Of a DNA stretch of 64,000 nt, positions 8,348 to 18,142 are shown in pieces. The first letter of the stretch is position 1. Each line of letters opens with the position of its first letter. Origin of the DNA: Curvivirga sp965219885 (GTDB lineage Bacteria > Pseudomonadota > Alphaproteobacteria > UBA8366 > Aestuariispiraceae); NCBI RefSeq assembly GCF_965219885.1, contig NZ_CBDCOT010000009.1, forward strand, positions 2,356,001-2,420,000. The letters are read 5' to 3'. The notes under the pieces are model-generated. The model was not told the origin of the DNA, made no database searches, and was given only the letters and a program-made list of their open reading frames with translations. Position numbers and translations under genes: made by a program.

Positions 8348-9679
8348 ATGTCTATGAAATCAATGTTTGTGAAAACACGGCATTTGATCGTGATGATTTC
8401 TGGCTTGCTGATGGTGTCCAATATGGCCCGTGCGGAAGTCAATATTGATATTACGCAAGGGAATGTTGATCCATTGCCGATTGCAATTACAAACTTTATT
8501 GGTGAATTAGCCCCTGAACACCAAATCGGACGCGATATGTCTGAAGTTATTTCAAATGATTTGAACCGTTCCGGTATCTTTCGAACCATAGATTCAAAAG
8601 CGTTTATTCAAAAGATCGACTCTGCAGGTGTACGTCCACGTTATTCCGATTGGCGTGTTATCAATGCACAGGTTTTGATGACAGGTGGTATTGAACTTGA
8701 ACCAGACGGCATGATGAAGGTCAAATATTATTTATGGGATGTATTTGCCGAAGAACGTCTTGCCGGATTGGCTTTCAATACGGAACAAAGCAATTGGCGT
8801 CGTGTGGCTCATCTGATTGCTGATAAGATCTATGAGAAGTTAACAGGTGAAAACGGCTATTTTGATTCCAGAATTGTTTATGTCGCGGAAAGTGGTAAGA
8901 AAACGTCACGCAAGAAACGCTTGGCTATTATGGATCAAGATGGTGCAAATCATATGTTCTTAACTGATGGTGTTGATTTGGTATTAACACCTCGTTTCTC
9001 CCCAAAGCGTCATGAAATTACATACCTAAGCTATTTTAATGATCGCCCACGTGTATATTTATTTAATATCCAAACAGGCCGTCAGGAAATGTTAGGTGAT
9101 TTTGCAGGTATGACTTTTGCGCCACGCTTTTCTCCTGATGGGGACAGCATTGTGATGAGTTATGCTGCGAATGGTAATACTGATATTTATTTGATGGATT
9201 TACGTACGCGCCAGTCCAAGCGATTAACAAGAGGGAAAGGCATTGAAACGTCTCCTTCCTTTAGTCCTGATGGCAAATATATCACTTATAATGCTGACCG
9301 TGGCGGTAGCCCTCAAATCTATGTTATGAAAGCAGATGGATCTGATGCTCATCGAATTAGTTTTGGTAAGGGAAGTTATTCGACGCCAGTTTGGTCACCT
9401 CGTGGAGATTTGATCGCTTTTACTAAGTTTACTCAAGGTAAATTCCATATTGGTGTTATGCGTACGGATGGTTCCGGCGAGCGCTTATTGTCACAATCCT
9501 TTTTGGATGAGGGCCCTACATGGTCGCCAAATGGTCGTGTCTTGATGTTTTTCCGCCAAGACCGTGGTGATAAAGGTAAGACACGCCTGTATTCAATTGA
9601 TTTGACGGGTAACAACTTACGTGAAGTGATTACTCCGGGGGATGCGTCTGATCCTGCATGGTCTCCACTTAATCCATAA
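8348..9679 (+). CDS. tolB: Tol-Pal system beta-propeller protein TolB
   Basis: Periplasmic protein that binds Pal and TolA and helps recycle Pal. It has a signal peptide ending ARA|EVNI (about residue 29 from this start), an N-terminal alpha/beta domain, and a C-terminal six-bladed beta-propeller with repeated FSPDG-type blades. Three in-frame ATGs exist (8333, 8348, 8354). I chose 8348 because the purine-rich GGGAAAGAG (8336-8343) lies 4 nt upstream, whereas 8333 has none; the choice is uncertain by a few residues. Confidence 0.94.
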   Translation: MSMKSMFVKTRHLIVMISGLLMVSNMARAEVNIDITQGNVDPLPIAITNFIGELAPEHQIGRDMSEVISNDLNRSGIFRTIDSKAFIQKIDSAGVRPRYSDWRVINAQVLMTGGIELEPDGMMKVKYYLWDVFAEERLAGLAFNTEQSNWRRVAHLIADKIYEKLTGENGYFDSRIVYVAESGKKTSRKKRLAIMDQDGANHMFLTDGVDLVLTPRFSPKRHEITYLSYFNDRPRVYLFNIQTGRQEMLGDFAGMTFAPRFSPDGDSIVMSYAANGNTDIYLMDLRTRQSKRLTRGKGIETSPSFSPDGKYITYNADRGGSPQIYVMKADGSDAHRISFGKGSYSTPVWSPRGDLIAFTKFTQGKFHIGVMRTDGSGERLLSQSFLDEGPTWSPNGRVLMFFRQDRGDKGKTRLYSIDLTGNNLREVITPGDASDPAWSPLNP

Positions 9680-9980
9680 GGAGAAGAATACTATTTGGTA
9701 ATTAGCTGCAATTTAATATTTATTTGCCAATAAAATATAGGCGAAATAAAAATTGTTATTCTTTTGTGAAAATTACTAAAAAGATATTAAGAATGGTTGA
9801 AATAATTGAAATACCATGCTTAATTACATATTAGAGAAGGTTTTTCTTGATGCTTTTAGCTTAATCTTGATTTCCTGTGGGGGAATTCATAGATGAAATT
9901 AGTATCAGATCGCAGGAATAAGCCTGCAATTAAACAATAACTAAGTCATTGGTTTGGCTTTGCATTTAGGGGATGCTCTT
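9680..9980 (+). other. AT-rich spacer between tolB and pal, with possible leader ORF
   Basis: About 300 AT-rich bases without a normal gene. The only structure I see is a possible 15-codon frame at 9893-9940, preceded by a run of five G, and a small GCAGG/CCTGC hairpin (about 9911-9926) inside it. It presumably holds the promoter that lets pal be transcribed apart from tolB, but I could not pick a convincing -35/-10 pair. Confidence 0.4.
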
Positions 9981-10520
9981 ATGCGCTTTAAAATTCTAAG
10001 TTTGCTCGCTGCATTGGTTCTCGTAGCCGCTTGTGAAACAGCTCCAGAAGAATCAGCAGGTGGTAACACAGGCGGTAATACAGGTGGTAGCACACAAGCT
10101 GCTGGTACTGACGGTTCTAATGGTGGCACTAACCTTAATGAAATCGTAGCTGGTTCTGAAACTGACTTTGTTGTCAATGTTGGTGACCGTGTGTTTTTCA
10201 ACTATGACCGTTCTGATTTATCTTCCGATGCGCAATCCGCTTTAGCGAAACAAGCAGCATGGTTGTTGCAATACCCACAAGTTATGATCCAGGTTGAAGG
10301 TCATTGTGATGAGCGCGGTACACGTGAATACAACTTGGCTTTGGGTGAGCGTCGTGCGAACTCTGTAAAAGAATATCTGACAAGTTTGGGTGTCGCTGCT
10401 GATCGTATCTCAACAATCTCTTACGGTAAGGAACGTCCAGCTGTTGAAGGTTCCAACAAAGAAGCATGGGCGCAAAACCGTCGCGGTGTTTCCCGTGTTG
10501 TAGGTGGTGCGAACTCCTAA
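9981..10520 (+). CDS. pal: Peptidoglycan-associated lipoprotein Pal
   Basis: Outer-membrane lipoprotein that anchors the membrane to peptidoglycan and is relocated to the septum by Tol. From ATG 9981 the product has 179 residues: signal peptide with lipobox VAAC (lipidated Cys18), a Gly/Asn/Thr-rich linker (27-50), and an OmpA-like domain with the diaminopimelate-binding segment GHCDERGT (Asp110) and the ERR arginines (124-125). The start is fixed by AGGGGA (9968-9973) and by the signal peptide; an upstream in-frame start at 9954 would spoil it. Confidence 0.95.
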   Translation: MRFKILSLLAALVLVAACETAPEESAGGNTGGNTGGSTQAAGTDGSNGGTNLNEIVAGSETDFVVNVGDRVFFNYDRSDLSSDAQSALAKQAAWLLQYPQVMIQVEGHCDERGTREYNLALGERRANSVKEYLTSLGVAADRISTISYGKERPAVEGSNKEAWAQNRRGVSRVVGGANS

Positions 10521-10547
10521 TAATTTAGGATATGCAAGTTTAGAATG

Positions 10548-10576
10548 AGGCGGGCTTTTGTCCGCCTTTTTCTTTT
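10548..10576 (+). terminator. Intrinsic terminator after pal
   Basis: AGGCGG (10548-10553) pairs with CCGCCT (10562-10567), followed by a T-rich tail. It would limit readthrough from the strongly expressed pal gene into cpoB. Confidence 0.8.
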
Positions 10577-10689
10577 GTAAAATATGGAACATGAAGAAGG
10601 AAAAGCCTTTTTCTTGCCGTATTGTATTGCTAAAAAGATATATTATTCAGTAGTTATAGCTGTATCTTCATCTGACTAGGAACAATAGA

Positions 10690-11793
10690 ATGACAAAACG
10701 GATTTTTGCTAAGTTTACGTCTGGGCTTAAATTTGGGGCGATGGCGATGATTGTAGCCGGTGGCGTGGTTATCGCTCAACCTGTTGCTGCGCAATCCAAT
10801 GAAATAGCTGCTATGCAAAATCAGATGAATAGTTTGCGTCAAGCAATTAAAGATCTACAGCTTAAAGTTTATAAGGGACAGGATCCTGAAAAAATAGATC
10901 TTTTAAGTGGCGGGGATAACCCGACCAAAGCTCAGGTTAGTCAAGTTCAGGCAAAAATTTTGGAATTGGAAGAGTCTTTACGTGACTTAACAGGCCAATA
11001 TGAAGTGCTTGATAATCGTGCACGTCGTATTGAAAATCGTCTTGATAAATTAATTGAAGATATTGATTTTCGGTTAACTGCACTTGAGAGTGGAACTCCA
11101 ATTGGCGCAACTACAGGAGCTGCAGTTACGACGGCTAACGATCCTGCTGTGGTGGGACAAGCTACAACTGTTGTTTCTTCTACAGGTGCAACGACCACGG
11201 CATCCCCTACAATTTCCAATCAGGAAGGTGTGTTAGGCACTTTATCAGAACAACAACTTCAGAATTTCCAAAATAATACGCCAGTACAGCAGGATGGGGA
11301 GCTTGCTAATTCTTCGCAGACAACTGGTGGTTCCATTACGACAACGGAGGCCTTACCAGAAACAGAAGGTTCAGGCGTCATTTCGGTGACACCGCGTTTT
11401 GATACGCCAGAAGCAGAGTATAAAGCGGCCTACGGTTTACTTCAAAAACATGACTGGGACGGTGCAGAGCGTGCGATGAAAGGGTTTATTGATCATTATC
11501 CAGACCATTCCCTTGTAGGGAATGCTATGTATTGGTTAGGGGAAACTCATTATGCTCGCAAGCAATATGGTGAAGCGATGAGCAGTTTTGCAGCGACTTA
11601 CCAGCATAATGAAAAAGGGCGTAAAGCGCCCGATAGTCTCTTGAAACTTGGTATGTCTCTTGCGCAGTTAGGCGAGGTTGATCAATCATGCGTTACATAT
11701 GATATCTTGCTGACCAAACATTCTGATGCCAATCAAGTTGTTTTACGTAAGGCACAACAACGAAAAGAGGCACAAAACTGTCCTGCACAATAA
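10690..11793 (+). CDS. cpoB: Cell division coordinator CpoB (YbgF)
   Basis: Periplasmic Tol-associated protein that coordinates peptidoglycan synthesis with outer-membrane constriction. The 367-residue product has a signal peptide ending VAA|QSN (about residue 34), a coiled-coil region at about 36-140 with Gln/Leu-rich heptads, a low-complexity Thr/Ala/Gly linker (about 140-240), and C-terminal TPR repeats beginning at EAEYKAAYGLLQ. The ATG at 10690 follows an AGGAA ribosome binding site. The Thr-rich linker is longer than in E. coli. Confidence 0.93.
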   Translation: MTKRIFAKFTSGLKFGAMAMIVAGGVVIAQPVAAQSNEIAAMQNQMNSLRQAIKDLQLKVYKGQDPEKIDLLSGGDNPTKAQVSQVQAKILELEESLRDLTGQYEVLDNRARRIENRLDKLIEDIDFRLTALESGTPIGATTGAAVTTANDPAVVGQATTVVSSTGATTTASPTISNQEGVLGTLSEQQLQNFQNNTPVQQDGELANSSQTTGGSITTTEALPETEGSGVISVTPRFDTPEAEYKAAYGLLQKHDWDGAERAMKGFIDHYPDHSLVGNAMYWLGETHYARKQYGEAMSSFAATYQHNEKGRKAPDSLLKLGMSLAQLGEVDQSCVTYDILLTKHSDANQVVLRKAQQRKEAQNCPAQ

Positions 11794-11813
11794 GCGGGAA
11801 TTGTGCACTACAT

Positions 11814-13127
11814 ATGTCCAAGTTAGAGCAGGTAGGGTTTCAACATTTTATGTCACAGGTTCTTAAAGAACCTGAAAGCCTCAAAAAGATTGCTGTTGCT
11901 TGTTCCGGTGGCGCCGACAGTATGGCTTTATGTCATATGTTACACAGATGGTGTCAGAATTATGGAGTTCAGCTCACTGCTTTAATTGTTGATCATGGTT
12001 TGCGTTCAGAAAGTGCTGATGAAGCACGTTTAACCCATTCAAGACTTCAGGGCTTGGGAATAGAGTCGTTTATTCTCTCTGATCCTAATTCAGCAATCCA
12101 TGGTAATATTCAAAGTCGGGCGCGTGATCTAAGATATAATCTGATGTTGGATTGGTGTAAAACCCATCAAGTAACTCATCTATGTCTAGGCCATCACAAG
12201 GATGATCAGGCAGAAACTTTTTTATTGCGCTTGGCAAGAGGAAGTGGTCCTTCAGGTTTATCCGCCATGAAAAAGATAGAGAAGCGGCAAGAGTTAACTA
12301 TTCTTCGCCCTTTATTATCATGTTCGAAAGAAGAACTTGTCAGCTATCTTCGGGACCTGAAACTTGATTGGGTAGAAGATCCAAGTAACCAGTTAGATAA
12401 GTTTGATCGGGTAAAGTTTAGAAAGCTTTCACCGCTTTTATCCGACGCTGGTTTGACTTCTGATCGGTTATCAAAGACAGCCACTGTTATGGCAGATACA
12501 CAAGATGCGATTGATTGGGCAACGAAACAGGCTTTGTATGACAGCATGAAGATCTATGACGTTGGATGCTATACAGTTGAAAAAGCATGTTTAATGAACT
12601 TGCCGAAGGCAATTACTCTTCGTGCGTTATCTCTTATGATTTCATCGGCTAGTGGACATATTTATCCACCAGAATTATCGATGCTTGAGCAAGTATATCA
12701 AAATTTTAATAAGGTAGATTATGGTGCAACCTGTTTTGGTGCCCAATTACATTCGCGTGGTGATGTTTTATGGATAGGACGAGAAATCTCCAAAATTGAT
12801 GCTACGAAGAGGAATGACTGGGATGGGCGGTTCAAAATTGATGGACTACCTCATGGTTTCTTAGTTCGCCCTATCGGCGATGCTGGGTGGAAAAGTTGGT
12901 GCATTGAACAGAAGAAAACAAAGAAAGATTGTATCTATCCTGCTTTTGTTCGAAATGGTGTTCCTGCGCTTTATAAAGAGGAGACTTTTGTGAGGCCTCT
13001 TTTTCCTCTTTTTGAGGAAGATCGGTTGGAAAATCATGAAATTTGGTCAAATTTTAAGATTCATTTTAATATTCCATCACAATTTGACGATTTCACCTTT
13101 TCAACTGCCCTTTCCGACACTATGTAA
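11814..13127 (+). CDS. tilS: tRNA(Ile)-lysidine synthase TilS
   Basis: TilS modifies C34 of the CAU-anticodon tRNA-Ile to lysidine so that it reads AUA. The PP-loop ATP-binding motif SGGADS is at residues 31-36, followed by the family motifs VDHGLR and GHHKDDQAET. The product has 437 residues; the C-terminal third is less conserved. It starts 20 bases after cpoB without a clear Shine-Dalgarno sequence. Confidence 0.93.
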   Translation: MSKLEQVGFQHFMSQVLKEPESLKKIAVACSGGADSMALCHMLHRWCQNYGVQLTALIVDHGLRSESADEARLTHSRLQGLGIESFILSDPNSAIHGNIQSRARDLRYNLMLDWCKTHQVTHLCLGHHKDDQAETFLLRLARGSGPSGLSAMKKIEKRQELTILRPLLSCSKEELVSYLRDLKLDWVEDPSNQLDKFDRVKFRKLSPLLSDAGLTSDRLSKTATVMADTQDAIDWATKQALYDSMKIYDVGCYTVEKACLMNLPKAITLRALSLMISSASGHIYPPELSMLEQVYQNFNKVDYGATCFGAQLHSRGDVLWIGREISKIDATKRNDWDGRFKIDGLPHGFLVRPIGDAGWKSWCIEQKKTKKDCIYPAFVRNGVPALYKEETFVRPLFPLFEEDRLENHEIWSNFKIHFNIPSQFDDFTFSTALSDTM

Positions 13128-13270
13128 GAGGTCCGGTTTGCTTTTAAATTCTGTTTTCCTCCTGTATGATGAAAACAACAACAAAGTTTCGGGGAACTGT
13201 CTTATGTCATCTAGATGAAATGATATGACGTAAGATATAATAATTGCGAAAATAATTAAGGCATTGGATC

Positions 13271-15205
13271 GTGAATTTATTCGGACGCAATATGGCTCTT
13301 TGGATTGTCATCATTTTATTGATGGTCTTCCTGTTTAATGTATTTCAAGGTTCTGGGTCGCAAAATAGCGGCACACAGACTGCTTATTCTGACTTCATCG
13401 CGCAAGTTGAACAAGGCGGTGTGAAGGATGTAACCATCACTGGTCAGAATATTTCTGGTCATTTTTCAACTGGTGAGTCTTTCAAAACATTCGCACCTCA
13501 TGACCCTCTCTTGGTTGATCGTTTGACCAAATCAGGGGTTCGCGTAGAAGCTGTACCACCTGAAGGGAAAAGTATCCTTTTCGAGATTCTCGTAGGCTGG
13601 TTCCCAATGCTATTGTTGATTGGTGTTTGGATTTTCTTCATGCGTCAGATGCAAGGTGGCGGTAAAGGCGCTATGGGGTTTGGTAAATCCAAAGCTAAGT
13701 TGCTAAATGAAAAGATGGGCCGCGTTACATTTGAAGATGTTGCTGGTATCGAAGAAGCTAAAGGTGAGCTTGAAGAAGTGGTTGAGTTCTTGCGTGACCC
13801 GCAAAAATTCCAACGTCTTGGCGGCAAAATTCCAAAAGGTGTATTGCTTGTAGGCCCTCCGGGTACAGGTAAAACTCTTACCGCACGCGCAGTTGCAGGT
13901 GAAGCAAATGTGCCGTTTTTCACGATTTCTGGTTCCGACTTTGTTGAAATGTTCGTTGGTGTGGGTGCTTCCCGTGTTCGTGACATGTTTGAACAAGGTA
14001 AGAAAAATGCACCATGCATTATCTTTATTGATGAGATCGATGCTGTTGGTCGTCATCGTGGTGCTGGTCTTGGTGGCGGTAATGATGAGCGTGAACAGAC
14101 ATTGAACCAGCTATTGGTTGAGATGGATGGTTTTGAAGCGAATGAAGGTGTTATTCTTATCGCTGCGACCAACCGTCCTGATGTATTAGACCCTGCATTG
14201 TTGCGTCCAGGACGTTTCGACCGTCAGGTTGTCGTGCCAAACCCAGATATCATGGGCCGCGAGAAAATTCTTAAGGTTCATATGAAGAAAACACCTTTGG
14301 CGCCAGATGTGGATGCAAAAATCATCGCACGTGGTACACCTGGTTTTTCTGGTGCGGATTTAGCCAACTTGGTGAATGAAGCCGCTTTATTAGCCGCTCG
14401 TCGTAATCGTCGCGTTGTTTCCATGCAGGAATTTGAAGACGCAAAAGATAAAGTTATGATGGGCGCTGAACGCCGTTCCATGGTGATGACGGAAGAAGAG
14501 AAAAAACTTACAGCTTACCATGAAGCGGGTCATGCTGTGGTGATGTTGCATGCTAAAGGTCATGAACCTTTACATAAAGTGACAATCATTCCTCGCGGTC
14601 GTGCATTAGGTGTGACCATGTGGTTGCCGGAACGTGATCGTTTGAGCCAGTCAGAAACTGAACTTCGTGCAATGCTGGCATCTATGTTTGGTGGCCGCGT
14701 TGCTGAGGAAATGATTTTTGGCAAAGAGAATATTACGACTGGTGCTTCTAATGACATCATGCAGGCAACTAAAATTGCCCGTTCCATGGTGACTGAATAT
14801 GGTTTCTCTGACAAATTAGGCCGTTTGCGTTACAGCTCAAACCAAGAAGAAGTTTTCCTAGGTCATTCTGTAGCACAAGAGAAAAATGTTTCTGACGCAA
14901 CAGCGCAATTGATCGACGAAGAAGTGCGTCGTTTTGTGGAAGAAGGTGAGGCCGAAGCGCTTCGTATTCTGACTGAAAATAAAGATGAGCTAGAAGCAAT
15001 TGCGCAAGGCTTATTGGAATATGAAACATTGGATCGTGACGAAGTTGATGCCTTAATAAAAGGAGATAAAATTCGTCAAGCGACAGAGGATGATGACCAA
15101 GATAGCGGTGAGAAGAAAGTTCATACTTCTGTACCGACAACGTCTTCTTCTAAACCTGCTGGTGGAAATACACCGGATGGTGCGACACCTGATCCTGCAG
15201 AATAG
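13271..15205 (+). CDS. ftsH: ATP-dependent zinc metalloprotease FtsH
   Basis: Membrane-bound AAA+ protease that degrades misfolded membrane proteins and regulators. The 644-residue product has two membrane helices (about 8-25 and 103-124), Walker A GPPGTGKT (195-202), Walker B IFIDEID (251-257), the second region of homology ending RPGRFDRQ, and zinc-binding HEAGH (417-421). GTG is the start, with AAGG about 9 nt upstream. The 143-base gap after tilS probably contains its own promoter. The tilS-ftsH-glmM order is common in proteobacteria; folP, often between ftsH and glmM, is absent here. Confidence 0.97.
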   Translation: MNLFGRNMALWIVIILLMVFLFNVFQGSGSQNSGTQTAYSDFIAQVEQGGVKDVTITGQNISGHFSTGESFKTFAPHDPLLVDRLTKSGVRVEAVPPEGKSILFEILVGWFPMLLLIGVWIFFMRQMQGGGKGAMGFGKSKAKLLNEKMGRVTFEDVAGIEEAKGELEEVVEFLRDPQKFQRLGGKIPKGVLLVGPPGTGKTLTARAVAGEANVPFFTISGSDFVEMFVGVGASRVRDMFEQGKKNAPCIIFIDEIDAVGRHRGAGLGGGNDEREQTLNQLLVEMDGFEANEGVILIAATNRPDVLDPALLRPGRFDRQVVVPNPDIMGREKILKVHMKKTPLAPDVDAKIIARGTPGFSGADLANLVNEAALLAARRNRRVVSMQEFEDAKDKVMMGAERRSMVMTEEEKKLTAYHEAGHAVVMLHAKGHEPLHKVTIIPRGRALGVTMWLPERDRLSQSETELRAMLASMFGGRVAEEMIFGKENITTGASNDIMQATKIARSMVTEYGFSDKLGRLRYSSNQEEVFLGHSVAQEKNVSDATAQLIDEEVRRFVEEGEAEALRILTENKDELEAIAQGLLEYETLDRDEVDALIKGDKIRQATEDDDQDSGEKKVHTSVPTTSSSKPAGGNTPDGATPDPAE

Positions 15206-15230
15206 TATTATCTCTGTAATCAAGATGATG

Positions 15231-15262
15231 AGGGCTGGCCTTTATGGCTGGCCCTTTTCTTT
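15231..15262 (+). terminator. Intrinsic terminator after ftsH
   Basis: AGGGCTGGCC (15231-15240) pairs with GGCTGGCCCT (15246-15255) over 10 bp with two G-U pairs, followed by TTTCTTT. Confidence 0.82.
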
Positions 15263-15336
15263 ATATTTCGCCCTTGAAGAAATATGGCGAAGCAGCGAAA
15301 ATACAAATAATTATAAAACTTAAGAGAGTTGATCTC

Positions 15337-16677
15337 ATGGCACGTAAATATTTTGGTACTGATGGCATTCGTGGTACGGCAAATATTCATCCGGTAACAC
15401 CTGATTTGGTTCTACGACTTGCTTTAGCCGCAGGTAAGAAATTTACACGTGGAGATCACAGGCATAAAGTGGTTATCGGAAAGGATACTCGTCTTTCTGG
15501 CTATATGTTAGAAACAGCCCTTGTCTCTGGATTTGTTGCGATGGGGATGGATGTTTATCAGGTAGGCCCAATGCCTACGCCAGCAGTAGCGATGCTAACA
15601 CAATCTATGCGTTGTGATTTAGGTGTGATGATTTCAGCATCCCATAATCCATTTGAGGATAATGGGATCAAGTTATTTGGCCCGGACGGGTTTAAACTAT
15701 CTGATGAGACAGAACTTGAAATTGAAGCTTTGATGGATGCCCCTATTGCGGGGTTAGCTGAGCCTAAATCCATTGGGCGTGCAAAGAGAATTGATGACGC
15801 GCCAGGGCGTTACATTGAATTTGTTAAGAAAAGCTTTCCTGCTGGATTAAGTTTAGACGGTTTACGTATCGTTGTAGATTGTGCCAATGGTGCTGCTTAC
15901 AAAGTTGCACCTGCAGTATTCTATGAATTAGGTGCTGAAGTTATTCCGATTTCGGTACAGCCCGACGGCACCAATATTAATGCGATGTGTGGGGCAACGA
16001 AACCTCAAAAGATGTGCGACACGGTCGTTGATAAAGGCGCACATCTTGGTATCGCCTTGGACGGTGATGCTGATCGTCTTATTATCTGTGACGAAAAGGG
16101 ACGTGTATTAGATGGTGATCAGCTCATGGGGCTTGTTGCTAAATTCCTACATACACGCGATGCCTTGAAAGGTCCGTTAGTTGCGACTGTAATGTCCAAT
16201 TTGGGTCTTGAGCGTTATTTGGGTAAAGAAGGTATCGGTATGTTACGCACGCCTGTGGGGGATCGTTATGTGGTCGAAAATATGCGTGTCCATGGATGTA
16301 ATCTTGGTGGAGAGCAATCTGGCCATCTCGTTGTTGGGGATCATGCAACGACCGGTGACGGTATTCTGGCAGCGCTTCAAGTGCTAGCTGTGTTGGTTCA
16401 AGCTCAAAAACCAATGAGCGAGGTTGGACGTGTTTTTGATCCAGTACCACAATTACTAAAGAATATTCGCTTCAATGAAGAAAAAGGTATGCCGCTTGAA
16501 GCTGACAGCGTAAAGGATGCGATTACGGCAGGTGAGGCGCGTTTAGGAGATACCGGGCGCGTGCTAATTCGCAAATCAGGTACAGAGCCTCTTATCCGTG
16601 TTATGGCGGAAGGGGATGATGGGCAGTTAGTAGAAAATGTTGTCGATAGTATTATCGAGGCCATTTCCAAAGCTTAA
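15337..16677 (+). CDS. glmM: Phosphoglucosamine mutase GlmM
   Basis: GlmM converts glucosamine-6-phosphate to glucosamine-1-phosphate on the way to UDP-GlcNAc; GlmU and GlmS are encoded near 35-38 kb of this window. The 446-residue product has the phosphoserine loop ISASHNP with Ser102, the metal-binding DGDADR (Asp242, 244, 246) and the C-terminal phosphate loop RKSGTEPLIRVM. ATG 15337 is chosen because AAGAGAG (15322-15328) precedes it and the family begins M-x-R-K-Y-F-G-T-D-G-I-R-G. An upstream in-frame ATG at 15244 lies within the ftsH terminator. Confidence 0.96.
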   Translation: MARKYFGTDGIRGTANIHPVTPDLVLRLALAAGKKFTRGDHRHKVVIGKDTRLSGYMLETALVSGFVAMGMDVYQVGPMPTPAVAMLTQSMRCDLGVMISASHNPFEDNGIKLFGPDGFKLSDETELEIEALMDAPIAGLAEPKSIGRAKRIDDAPGRYIEFVKKSFPAGLSLDGLRIVVDCANGAAYKVAPAVFYELGAEVIPISVQPDGTNINAMCGATKPQKMCDTVVDKGAHLGIALDGDADRLIICDEKGRVLDGDQLMGLVAKFLHTRDALKGPLVATVMSNLGLERYLGKEGIGMLRTPVGDRYVVENMRVHGCNLGGEQSGHLVVGDHATTGDGILAALQVLAVLVQAQKPMSEVGRVFDPVPQLLKNIRFNEEKGMPLEADSVKDAITAGEARLGDTGRVLIRKSGTEPLIRVMAEGDDGQLVENVVDSIIEAISKA

Positions 16678-16710
16678 CAAAAAAAGCAGCTTCTGATTAA
16701 TAGAAGCTGC
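16677..16710 (-). terminator. Terminator overlapping the end of the MocR gene
   Basis: On the minus strand GCAGCTTCT (16710-16702) pairs with AGAAGCTGC (16694-16686), followed by a run of seven T. The upstream arm is the last coding part of the mocR-like gene and its stop codon (16697-16699) sits in the loop. Confidence 0.8.
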
Positions 16711-18142
16711 GATCTGTGCCTGCGCTACCTTCCGCGTATAAATTAGCCAAAATATCTACGGCTTGAGCCACAGTGTCGCGTTGTCTTGGGGCGCCAAGAC
16801 AAACACGTACATATTGTGGGACGTTACCTCGACCGATGACAAAGGCGCCACTGGTTGAAATTTGAACGCCACGCTTTTGCGCTGAGAATACAAAATCCGC
16901 GGCCATATGAGGTTCTGGAATTTCAAGCCACGCGTGAAGTGCCCATTTAGGTAATCGATAATTTGCACCTAATGGATCAAATCTATTTTTGAATATTTCA
17001 TGACGTGCTTTCATTTCAGTATGAAGGCGTATCCCCAATTCTTTGGCTATACCAGACCTTACCCATTCACAGAAAACTTCGACTGTGAGGGGGGAGGCCA
17101 TACCTGAAGTTGCTCGAATCGCTGCCTCAATGGATGGGATTAATCTCTCTGGTGCACTTACATAACCCACTCTCAGGCCCGGTGCGAGGATTTTGGAAAT
17201 ACTGGACGCGTAAATGCCGTGATTCGGAGCGAAATCTGTTAATGGAGGGAGTGGATCTTCCAATAAACAGGCGAAGATATCATCTTCTACAATCATTACA
17301 TTATATTGTATGCAAATTTCAGCGATTCTTTCACGACGTTTTAGTGTCATACTGATATTTGTAGGATTATTAGGGGTACATACTGTCTGTAAGGCAGCAA
17401 CGCGATGATGCTTACAATACTGTTCTAGTGCTTCAGGGATCATGCCGTGGTCATCACAGGCGATTCCATGCAATTTAATATTCAAGTTACGTGCAATACT
17501 TTTGATACCAACATGATTAAGCTCTTCAACGACGACAATATCACCCGGGTTTGTAACAGCAGAGAGAGCCGCAAATACCGCATGTTGCGCTCCATTTGTA
17601 ATGACAATATTTTTCTTTGAGGCGCGTGGAAAGCGATTTCGCGCCCATTGTGCTGTGACTTCTCTTTGTTCCGGCATGCCAGCACTTGCTTGATAAGACA
17701 AGAGACGTGTCAAATCTGGCGATTGCATAATTGTCTGCATCGCCTGTATTAGAGCGTCCTCTTGTCCGCAAGGCGGCGGATATCCAACATCCAATTGTAT
17801 GGGTGCATTTGGATCATCCTGTACAGGTGCATTTTTATAAGGAATCGGAAAGTCGGAAGTCTTGCCGCGAGTCGAGCTGCTCTTCGTTTCGCCTGTTATA
17901 AAGGTGCCACGTCCTACTTCTCCAAGGACCAAACCCTGACGTTCTGCTTCCTGATAGGCACGAGTGATTGTCCCCACCGTCACACCTAAATGCCAGGAAA
18001 GCTCTCTATGAGGTGGAAGTTTATCACCTGCAGTAAGCTTCCCGTTTAGGATATCTGCGGCCATGGCGTCTGCGATGGCTTTGTATTTTGGACCTTTGAA
18101 CTGATTCAGGTCGGGGGCCCAGCTTGGCTGTCGTATTGTCAT
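16697..18142 (-). CDS. MocR/GntR-type regulator with aminotransferase domain
   Basis: A 481-residue MocR-family regulator: a GntR winged helix (about 17-83, with KLPPHRELSWHLGVTVGT as recognition region) fused to a fold-type I PLP aminotransferase domain (about 115-475). The PLP residues are visible: Asp287 in VEDD, and Lys317 in SISKILAPG. Family members sense PLP or an amine ligand. It is divergent from a DUF1127, threonine dehydratase-like and PhzF gene set, the probable targets along with itself. The promoter appears to give a leaderless message: TTGACA and TATAAA with 17-bp spacing, the -10 ending 8 nt before the ATG, and no Shine-Dalgarno sequence. Confidence 0.92.
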   Translation of the reverse strand: MTIRQPSWAPDLNQFKGPKYKAIADAMAADILNGKLTAGDKLPPHRELSWHLGVTVGTITRAYQEAERQGLVLGEVGRGTFITGETKSSSTRGKTSDFPIPYKNAPVQDDPNAPIQLDVGYPPPCGQEDALIQAMQTIMQSPDLTRLLSYQASAGMPEQREVTAQWARNRFPRASKKNIVITNGAQHAVFAALSAVTNPGDIVVVEELNHVGIKSIARNLNIKLHGIACDDHGMIPEALEQYCKHHRVAALQTVCTPNNPTNISMTLKRRERIAEICIQYNVMIVEDDIFACLLEDPLPPLTDFAPNHGIYASSISKILAPGLRVGYVSAPERLIPSIEAAIRATSGMASPLTVEVFCEWVRSGIAKELGIRLHTEMKARHEIFKNRFDPLGANYRLPKWALHAWLEIPEPHMAADFVFSAQKRGVQISTSGAFVIGRGNVPQYVRVCLGAPRQRDTVAQAVDILANLYAEGSAGTDRSFY

